DNA of 10,704 nt. Origin: Aquificaceae bacterium. Its GTDB lineage: Bacteria; Aquificota; Aquificia; Aquificales; Aquificaceae. Where the stretch lies: NCBI GenBank assembly GCA_025057245.1, contig JANWYC010000021.1, positions 1 through 10,704 on the forward strand, given 5' to 3'. A program made the position numbers and the translations under genes. A model generated the notes under the pieces. That model saw only the letters and a list, made by a program, of their open reading frames with translations. It was not told the origin of the DNA and made no database searches. Position 1 is the first letter of the stretch. Every line of letters starts with the position of its first letter. Positions 5,743 through 10,704 of this stretch are shown piece by piece.

Positions 5743-6889
5743 GAAAGCCGTTGAACTCTGCTGCATAAACTGTAGTGTAAGCACCCGCAGAGAGAACGTA
5801 GAGATAGTCTCCTACTTCTGGCTCTGGCAATGATACTCTTCTGGCTATTACATCCATACTATCGCACGATACCCCCCCTATGGTCCACTCCTTAAGCTCA
5901 CCCTCTCTGTTTAAGTAAAAGGGATACCTAATACCACCTATAGCCTCCGCAAGTCCGTTGAAAACGCCAGTATCTATGTAAAGCCAGTTTTCCTCGCCCC
6001 TCTTAGCCTTCCCTATCACTCTGCAAACCATCAACCCTTGGTCTCCCACCACACCCCTTCCCGGCTCTATCTGAAGCTCGTGAGGAAGAGTAGGCATAAA
6101 CTTTTGCAACAAACCTCTCACGTAGTAGGCTATGTCTTCTATCCTGAGTGCTTCGTAGGTATACTTCACCGGCAGACCCCCACCCATGTTTAACATCTGG
6201 AGTCTAAGACCCTTCAGCCTTGCCTTGTGCCACAGCTCGCTAGTCCTCTTTATGCCTATGAGCCAATTTCTAAAGTTGTTACACTGAGAACCCACGTGGA
6301 ATGTCAGCCCGTAAGGAATCAAACCTCTATCTTGTGCATACAGAAGTATGTCTAAGGCGGTGTCCACATCCACGCCGAACTTTTTGGATAGGGGCCAGTC
6401 ACTTCCTTCGTTGGGAACTACCAGCCTTACATAGACTCTTGACCTCGGTGCGAACTTAGCTACTTTGTCCACCTCTGTAAAAGAGTCCACCGCAAAGCGG
6501 TTCACGCCCTGCCTGTAGGCATATTCTATAAACTCTACGGGTTTTACTGGATTGCTGGAAATAACCCTCTCAGGCTTTACTCCAAGGTTTAAGACCTTTC
6601 TGAGCTCCTCGGAGGACGCAACTTCAAAACCAGAACCTAACTGTGCAAGAACTCTGAGCACTTCCTCGTGGTCGTTGGCTTTAACTGCGTAGTAAACCTT
6701 AAACTGCGGAAAATGATACTTTATCTCAAGGTATCTACTTTTTACGCCTTCCAAGTCCATGAGTAAAACTGGTGTCTTTTCGGGTGCAAGGTAAGGCGTA
6801 AGGTGTTCCCTTTCCGAGATAAACTCTTTGAAGTATTTTCTGGCAAACTCATACTGTAATAGCAAAGGGTCTATAGTTTCTTTTACCAT
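5711..6889 (-). CDS. Ornithine/lysine decarboxylase family, PLP fold type III
   Basis: These cytosolic PLP enzymes decarboxylate ornithine (some also lysine) to putrescine or cadaverine, the entry to polyamines, which are abundant in thermophiles. The 392 residues show an alanine-racemase-like barrel followed by a C-terminal beta domain. Visible residues are the PLP lysine in YYAVKAN (Lys70), SSNPVK (111-116), WPLSKKFG (165-172), FHVGSQ with the His stacking on PLP (His198), MGGGLP (235-240), EPGRG (275-279), the active-site Cys-Asp in SCDSMD (Cys342, Asp343) and GAYTTVYAAEFNGF with the phosphate-binding Tyr371. CDSMD and FNGF fit ornithine decarboxylase rather than diaminopimelate decarboxylase; ornithine versus lysine preference cannot be read here. 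All catalytic residues look intact. The start at 6889 has GAAGGA about 9 bases upstream and a clear promoter. The 3' end overlaps the PilT-like gene. Confidence 0.88.
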   Translation of the reverse strand: MVKETIDPLLLQYEFARKYFKEFISEREHLTPYLAPEKTPVLLMDLEGVKSRYLEIKYHFPQFKVYYAVKANDHEEVLRVLAQLGSGFEVASSEELRKVLNLGVKPERVISSNPVKPVEFIEYAYRQGVNRFAVDSFTEVDKVAKFAPRSRVYVRLVVPNEGSDWPLSKKFGVDVDTALDILLYAQDRGLIPYGLTFHVGSQCNNFRNWLIGIKRTSELWHKARLKGLRLQMLNMGGGLPVKYTYEALRIEDIAYYVRGLLQKFMPTLPHELQIEPGRGVVGDQGLMVCRVIGKAKRGEENWLYIDTGVFNGLAEAIGGIRYPFYLNREGELKEWTIGGVSCDSMDVIARRVSLPEPEVGDYLYVLSAGAYTTVYAAEFNGFPKPEVFCFQG

Positions 6890-6904
6890 GTTAGCTTATC
6901 CTTC

Positions 6905-6925
6905 ACATAGGAAATCATACTATGT
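6905..6925. promoter_or_regulatory. Inverted repeat over the decarboxylase -10 box (possible operator)
   Basis: ACATAG (6905-6910) and CTATGT (6920-6925) form a perfect 6-base inverted repeat around a 9-base centre. It covers the -10 box (6917-6922) and the expected start point of the decarboxylase promoter, a position where a bound repressor would block transcription. The arms are short and AT-rich, so chance is possible. Confidence 0.3.
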
Positions 6926-6945
6926 AATATATCCTTAACTGTCAA
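6917..6945 (-). promoter_or_regulatory. Sigma70-type promoter of the decarboxylase gene
   Basis: On the minus strand a perfect TTGACA (6940-6945) is followed after exactly 17 bases by TAGTAT (6917-6922), which matches TATAAT at 4 of 6 positions. Transcription would start about 20 bases before the ATG at 6889, leaving space for the GAAGGA ribosome site. This is the best-formed promoter in the window. Confidence 0.65.
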
Positions 6946-7002
6946 AAAGAGTTATGGTTTCAAAACTTCAAATTAAGGATGCGTAGCAACTTCTCGCCAA
7001 AG

Positions 7003-7027
7003 TATACTATATTTTTAAGCTGGAGGT
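7003..7027 (+). promoter_or_regulatory. -10 box and Shine-Dalgarno of tldD
   Basis: TATACT (7003-7008, 5 of 6 matches to TATAAT) would start transcription near 7015. GGAGGT (7022-7027) lies 6 bases before the ATG at 7034 and fixes that start rather than the in-frame GTG or ATG just downstream. I see no good -35 at the right distance. Confidence 0.45.
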
Positions 7028-7033
7028 CACGAC

Positions 7034-8416
7034 ATGGTGAAAGACATGTTAAAGGAAAAATCTTGGTCGCTTCTCTCCGAACTTCTATCGGGTGGTGGTC
7101 AGTATGGAGAGATTTTTTACGAAAGGGTGCGTATGTGCAGGATTAGGCTTGAGGATAACAAAATAGACAGCGTCCAGTGTGGTGTTGATGAAGGTGTTGG
7201 AATAAGATTGATAAAAGACTACAAAACCTATTACGGATACACTACAGAACCTACTTACCAGAACCTTAAGGAGATAGCATCCACTCTGGCAAGGGCAAAC
7301 GGTCAGGGTGCTATAAAGGTAGGTCAAAGGCACATAAGAGGCTGGACGAACCTTCTTATAGACCCAGATGATGTGGAGGTGGGCTTTAGAACCCAGTTTC
7401 TTTACAGGGCTAACGACACAGCCAGGAGCTACGGAGACAAGGTAAAACAGGTGACGGTAGTCTTGATGGATAGGTCAAGGGATATTCTTGTAATAAACAG
7501 CCTTGGTGAGATGGCGGAGGACACACAGAAAAGGGTTGTATTCTTCGTGGATGTGACCGCTCAAGAAAACGGTCTAATGCAAAGGGGCTATGAATCTGTG
7601 GGTATTAGAGGTGGTTTTGAGCTTTTTGAGAGAATGGGACCCGAAGTGGTGGCAAGGAGGGCCACGGAAAGAGCTCTGCTAATGCTAAGAGCTAAACCTG
7701 CACCGGCAGGAAGCTTTACGGTAGTTCTTGCGGGGCAGGCGGGTGGAACTATGATACACGAGGCGGTGGGACATGGTCTGGAAGCGGACTTAGTTCAAAA
7801 GGGTCTGTCCGTATACAAGGACAGGATAGGACAGAGGGTAGCCAGTAAGCTTATAACTGTAATAGATGATGCAACTCCCGAGGAGCGTAATGGTTCTTTT
7901 GCGGTGGACGATGAGGGCGTGCCAGCTCAGAGAACGACGCTTATACAAGATGGCTACTTAGTAGGCTACATGTATGACAGGCTCACCGCCATGAAAGAAG
8001 GTAAGCAATCCACAGGCAACGGAAGGCGTCAGAGCTACGCTCACATACCTATGGTAAGAATGACTAACACTTACATAGCACCGGGTAAAGAAAACCCCGA
8101 AAACATCATTGCAGACACAGACAAGGGCATACTTGTAGTGAAAATGGGTGGTGGTGAGGTTAACACTGTCACTGGGGACTTTGTGTTTGAAGTGATGGAA
8201 GGCTACATGATAGAAAAGGGGGAAATAACCTATCCCATAAGGTCTGCCACGCTCATAGGCAACGGTCCGAGAGCTCTTCAGGATGTGGATGCGGTAGGTT
8301 CTGACTTAGGATGGAGTATAGGCACATGCGGTAAGGACGGTCAGGGTGTGCCAGTAGCGGATGCACAGCCAACTTTGAGAATAAGGTCTATGGTTCTCGG
8401 TGGAACGGAGGTCTGA
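7034..8416 (+). CDS. tldD: TldD-family metalloprotease
   Basis: TldD is the metal-bearing subunit of the TldD/TldE heterodimeric protease, which degrades unfolded peptides and, in other bacteria, matures microcin B17 and CcdA. The 460 residues (E. coli TldD has 481) hold the zinc motif HEAVGHGLEAD around residues 244-254, and CGKDGQGVPVADAQPTLRI near the C-terminus with the Cys that acts as third metal ligand. The N-terminal beta-rich part includes DEGVGIRLI, and the typical PRALQDVDAVGSDL precedes the C-terminal Cys. All key residues are present, so it should be an active, cytosolic enzyme. The partner gene tldE/pmbA is not beside it. The gene has its own promoter and ribosome site and diverges from the decarboxylase gene across ~145 bases. 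Confidence 0.93.
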   Translation: MVKDMLKEKSWSLLSELLSGGGQYGEIFYERVRMCRIRLEDNKIDSVQCGVDEGVGIRLIKDYKTYYGYTTEPTYQNLKEIASTLARANGQGAIKVGQRHIRGWTNLLIDPDDVEVGFRTQFLYRANDTARSYGDKVKQVTVVLMDRSRDILVINSLGEMAEDTQKRVVFFVDVTAQENGLMQRGYESVGIRGGFELFERMGPEVVARRATERALLMLRAKPAPAGSFTVVLAGQAGGTMIHEAVGHGLEADLVQKGLSVYKDRIGQRVASKLITVIDDATPEERNGSFAVDDEGVPAQRTTLIQDGYLVGYMYDRLTAMKEGKQSTGNGRRQSYAHIPMVRMTNTYIAPGKENPENIIADTDKGILVVKMGGGEVNTVTGDFVFEVMEGYMIEKGEITYPIRSATLIGNGPRALQDVDAVGSDLGWSIGTCGKDGQGVPVADAQPTLRIRSMVLGGTEV

Positions 8417-8533
8417 GAAACAGGCTTGGTGGAGAAGCGTTAAACATCTCCGCTTTAGCTTACAAGAGTTTCGTGGCTCTTTGTAGAGACAGGCTCAAGT
8501 TCTCAAATGTTTGAATAACAAGCCTTAAAAGGC

Positions 8534-8556
8534 ACTTCGGTATAAACCAAAGAAGT
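8534..8556. other. Imperfect stem-loop in the tldD-Roadblock gap
   Basis: ACTTCGGT (8534-8541) can pair with ACC (8546-8548) and GAAGT (8552-8556) around an ATAA loop with a three-A bulge, giving 8 base pairs. A smaller GCCTT/AAGGC palindrome (8522-8533) lies just before it. No strong T-run follows on the plus strand (TTTAAAAC), so it is at best a weak terminator of tldD. The rest of 8417-8626 holds only the next gene's promoter. Confidence 0.25.
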
Positions 8557-8603
8557 TTAAAACACTTTCGGTGCATCGTTGATTTTCCACGTCAAAGTTT
8601 GTT

Positions 8604-8622
8604 TATAATCCTTATGAAAGGT
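8604..8622 (+). promoter_or_regulatory. -10 box and ribosome site of the Roadblock gene
   Basis: A perfect TATAAT (8604-8609) lies 17 bases before the ATG at 8627, with AAAGGT (8617-8622) as a close ribosome site. TTGATT at 8579-8584 could act as a -35 but the spacing of 19 bases is long. The leader would be only about 10-12 bases. Confidence 0.45.
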
Positions 8623-8626
8623 TAAA

Positions 8627-8980
8627 ATGGACAGATACGCGCAGGTTTTGAAGGAGCTGATAAAAAGTGCTGGGCTTGATGGTGTATCACTTCTCTCTGC
8701 GGATGGCTTACCAATAACATCCGTACTAAAGCCTGGTATGGAAGAGGATAGGATAGCGGCTATGGGTGCAGCTCTTCTCTCCCTTGGAGAAAGGGTTGCG
8801 GAGGAGCTCAATATAGGAAACCTTGAACAGATTACCATGAAGGGGAAAGACGGTAATGTGGTGCTAACTAGCATACGACAAGACATAGCCATGATAGCTT
8901 TAGCCGGTGATAACGTAAAATTAGGCTTACTCCTTATGGAAATAAAAAAGGCACAGGATAAGCTAAAGGAGATTATATAG
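8627..8980 (+). CDS. Roadblock/LC7 domain protein (MglB-like fold)
   Basis: The 117 residues make one Roadblock/LC7 domain: an N-terminal helix (YAQVLKELIKSAGLDGV), the strand pair SLLSADGLPITS, a long central helix (DRIAAMGAALLSLGERVAEEL), the hairpin EQITMKGKDGNVVLTSI, IAMIALAGDNVKLGLLLMEI and a closing helix (KKAQDKLKEII). In bacteria such proteins act as dimers that regulate small Ras-like GTPases (MglA type) in polarity and motility, or take part in signalling. No GTPase gene lies in the window. The next frame downstream is a broken PATAN gene in the same reading frame, which suggests a former two-gene signalling operon. There are no catalytic residues to check. Family confidence is high, partner unknown. 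Confidence 0.85.
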   Translation: MDRYAQVLKELIKSAGLDGVSLLSADGLPITSVLKPGMEEDRIAAMGAALLSLGERVAEELNIGNLEQITMKGKDGNVVLTSIRQDIAMIALAGDNVKLGLLLMEIKKAQDKLKEII

Positions 8981-8986
8981 AATAAT

Positions 8987-9312
8987 ATGGCTTTTACTGG
9001 TGACCTGCGAAGCTTAAGTCTCGTAGACATCCTTCAGGTCATACACAGAGACAAGAAGAACGGTATTCTTCTTATAGAGTGGAAGGACTTAACTATAGCT
9101 TAGTATGTGAAAAACGGACAGCTAATCTTCACCCGCCTAGTAGATAGAGTGTTCAGGGTATACACAGATAGAGATTTTGACCTTTTTTTAGAAAAACTGC
9201 GTATTGCAGAGGAGCATACGTTCAAAAATGTGGAGAGATTTTTTATTGTAGGTTGAACTTAAAAGAAGGTATTATAGTCAATGAGACAAAAGTTAACTTT
9301 TCAAGGATATAA
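8987..9312 (+). pseudogene. DUF4388/PATAN-like gene broken by an amber stop and a frameshift
   Basis: The start MAFTGDLRSLSLVDILQVIH, then KKNGILLIEW and YVKNGQLIFTR, matches the DUF4388 (PATAN) pattern of signalling proteins. After codon 38 there is an in-frame TAG (9101-9103), with clear homologous-looking sequence continuing in the same frame up to a TGA at 9254. The protein-like text then resumes in the -1 frame (LNLKEGIIVNETKVNFSRI) and ends at TAA 9310-9312. One missing base in the T6 run at 9239-9244 would join the two parts. If intact it would encode about 108 residues. Start: ATG at 8987 is 6 bases after the Roadblock stop; the nearest AAAGGAG is 15 bases upstream, rather far. The 3' end overlaps argC by 12 bases. 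Sequencing error is an alternative, but two separate lesions make decay likelier. Confidence 0.72.
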
Positions 9313-10323
9313 AGCTGTATGCTTGAGCCCCAAAGTTTCATCCAAACCCATCATAAGGTTAAAGTTTTGCAAGGCTTGAGAAGAAGCACCTTTTCCCAGA
9401 TTGTCTATAACGCTTATCACCTGAAGCATTCCAACCCGTGTATCGTAATAGCAGTAAATAAGACAGTGATTAGTGCCCCTTACATGCTTTATGTGAGGAG
9501 GCTCTTCCAAAATACTTACGAAAGGTTCTTCTTTGTATGTTTCTCTGTATAGTTCAGTATATTGGTCTTGCTCGCACTTTGCGTAGACTTTTACCATCAT
9601 ACCCCTTGACATAGGTATAACCTGAGGTGTAAACCTTAAACTCAAACTCTTTCCAGAAATCCTTTTTATTACATCTTCTATCTCTGGTGTGTGCCTGTGT
9701 TTATTTACAGAGTAGGCAAATGCGTCACTTTCCATCTCTGGATAGTGAAACTTTTGAGTGGTTTTCCTACCAGCACCAGATATACCAGAAAGAGCATCCA
9801 CAACCAGCCACTCTAACTGCGTCCCTCTCTTCAGAAGCGGATACAAGGCAAGCAAAGTAGCGGTAGGATAACAACCGGGGTTGGCTACAAGTTTAGCTCT
9901 TTTCACGTCTTCTCTGAAAACCTCGGGCAGACCGTAGACTGCTTCTTGAAGAATGTTAGTGTATGTGTGTTCAAATTGGTAATATTCAGGATACATATTA
10001 GCGTCTCTTATTCTATAAGCACCTGACAGGTCTATAACTTTTTTACCTTTTTCCAAAAGTTTGGGAACTAACTCCAAAGAACCCTCGTGAGGAAGACACA
10101 AAAAGGCTAAGTCGAAGTCCTCTTCTGGCTCTTGCGTGAGGTAAAGCTCACCGTATTTGGTTGCTTTAAAATGGGAGAAGACCTCCGAAAGCCTCTTTTC
10201 CTTATAGGACTGGGATGTGATAGAGGTTAGCTTTATGTGAGGGTGTTGTGAAATAAGCCTTATAAGTTCGGCGCCCGTGTATCCTGTGGCGCCGTATATG
10301 CATACCTTTATCTCTTGCTCCAT
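9301..10323 (-). CDS. argC: N-acetyl-gamma-glutamyl-phosphate reductase
   Basis: ArgC reduces N-acetylglutamyl 5-phosphate to the semialdehyde with NADPH, the third step of arginine (ornithine) synthesis, in the cytosol. The 340 residues are the usual length. The Rossmann motif GATGYTGAEL is at 11-20, LPHEGS at 78-82, the catalytic Cys in NPGCYPT (Cys151), SGISGAGR (179-186), and the active-site His in KHRHTPEIE (His211). The C-terminal NLGKGASSQALQNFNLMMGL is the typical ending. All key residues are present. The ATG at 10323 lies within the end of rpsI (16-base overlap) with no clear Shine-Dalgarno before it, so translation probably depends on ribosomes finishing rpsI. It may supply the ornithine used by the decarboxylase encoded nearby, though the two genes are not in one operon. 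Confidence 0.96.
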   Translation of the reverse strand: MEQEIKVCIYGATGYTGAELIRLISQHPHIKLTSITSQSYKEKRLSEVFSHFKATKYGELYLTQEPEEDFDLAFLCLPHEGSLELVPKLLEKGKKVIDLSGAYRIRDANMYPEYYQFEHTYTNILQEAVYGLPEVFREDVKRAKLVANPGCYPTATLLALYPLLKRGTQLEWLVVDALSGISGAGRKTTQKFHYPEMESDAFAYSVNKHRHTPEIEDVIKRISGKSLSLRFTPQVIPMSRGMMVKVYAKCEQDQYTELYRETYKEEPFVSILEEPPHIKHVRGTNHCLIYCYYDTRVGMLQVISVIDNLGKGASSQALQNFNLMMGLDETLGLKHTALYP

Positions 10324-10704
10324 CTGTAGGCTTTTCTTGCTTTCATAAGTCCATACTTCTTCCTTTCCTTCTCTCTAGCATCTCTTCTAAGGAGTCCTGC
10401 TTTCTTAAGCGTTGTCCTAAGGTCAGGGTTGTATTTTAAGAGTGCCTTTGCAATGCCGTACATAATAGCCTCAGCCTGACCGCTTATTCCACCCCCGCTA
10501 ACTGTTGCGTATATACCAAACTTACCTTCACTGCCTGTAAGCTTCAGTGGATAGACTGCCTTCTGGTAAAGAGTTTCTCTCTGAAGATAGGTTTTAAGGT
10601 CATACTCCTTTCCACTTTCTTTAACCTTTACCACCTGTCGGTCTGTGCCTCTTATAAGCCATACTCTGGCTACAGACTCTTTCCTCCTTCCAGTGCCGTA
10701 AAAG
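10308..10704 (-). CDS. rpsI: Small-subunit ribosomal protein S9 (uS9), 5' end outside the window
   Basis: The frame runs to the window edge. Residues FYGTGRRKESVARVWLIRG, encoded beyond an internal GTG at 10634, are the conserved S9 N-terminus, so the real start lies just past 10704. About 131 residues are visible against ~130 for E. coli S9, so only a few are missing. Conserved parts are GGGISGQAEAIMYGIAKALL, LRRDAREKERKKYG and the C-terminal SKR tail that reaches the ribosomal P site. In bacteria rpsI usually follows rplM, which would lie beyond the edge. It is followed by argC with a 16-base overlap. Confidence 0.97.
   Translation of the reverse strand, partial: FYGTGRRKESVARVWLIRGTDRQVVKVKESGKEYDLKTYLQRETLYQKAVYPLKLTGSEGKFGIYATVSGGGISGQAEAIMYGIAKALLKYNPDLRTTLKKAGLLRRDAREKERKKYGLMKARKAYRWSKR

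Noticed and set aside
8413..8514. A 33-codon plus-strand frame just after tldD (LRNRLGGEALNIS...) preceded by GGAGG
   Set aside because: It has no ATG, GTG or TTG at its start, no recognisable family, and is short. It could be the remnant of a lost gene, but the sequence cannot show this.
8557..9030. A 157-codon minus-strand open frame
   Set aside because: It lies antisense to the Roadblock gene, is Ser-rich with composition typical of a shadow frame, and has no ribosome site or domain.
9239..9256. Programmed -1 frameshifting at the T6 run in the PATAN gene
   Set aside because: The run is short, there is no clear stimulatory structure, and an upstream in-frame TAG would already stop translation.

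Overview
The window reads as a dense chromosomal segment of a thermophilic bacterium, most likely of the Aquificales (Hydrogenobacter/Thermocrinis-like). This rests on moderate GC, AGA/AGG and ATA codon preference, Lys/Glu-rich proteins, very tight and overlapping gene ends, and the gene set: Mrp, QueH, fold-III ornithine decarboxylase, TldD, Roadblock plus PATAN proteins, and rpsI-argC. No tRNA, rRNA, IS element, CRISPR array or phage gene was recognised. The lineage is an inference from protein style, not from a database match.

Layout. 1-558 (+) is the 3' end of a secreted-type right-handed beta-helix protein with a choice-of-anchor-Q-like C-terminus. 609-1367 (+) is mazG, with a TATAAT box so close to its ATG that the mRNA is probably leaderless. 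4836-1336 (-) is a three-gene overlapping operon: mrp, a NifS/IscS-like protein and queH with a long C-terminal extension. 4915-5742 (+) is a PilT/GspE-like protein whose ATPase motifs have decayed. 6889-5711 (-) is an ornithine decarboxylase-family gene with a clear sigma70-type promoter. 7034-8416 (+) is tldD. 8627-8980 (+) is a Roadblock/LC7 protein, followed in the same frame by a broken DUF4388/PATAN gene (8987-9312). 10704-9301 (-) is rpsI (5' end outside the window) overlapping argC.

How the genes relate. The most interesting unit is mrp / NifS-like / queH. Mrp is an Fe-S carrier ATPase and QueH is an Fe-S enzyme of queuosine synthesis. The NifS-like protein keeps the catalytic Cys loop but has lost the PLP Schiff-base Lys, several other PLP contacts and the substrate-carboxylate Arg. 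It is probably not a cysteine desulfurase, and may instead bind or hand over clusters or sulfur. Mrp itself keeps only one Cys of the usual CxxC. The PilT-like protein is a second case of an enzyme fold retained without its catalytic residues. The PATAN gene, by contrast, looks like a recent pseudogene (amber stop plus frameshift). All three convergent gene pairs overlap at their 3' ends, leaving no room for conventional intergenic terminators.
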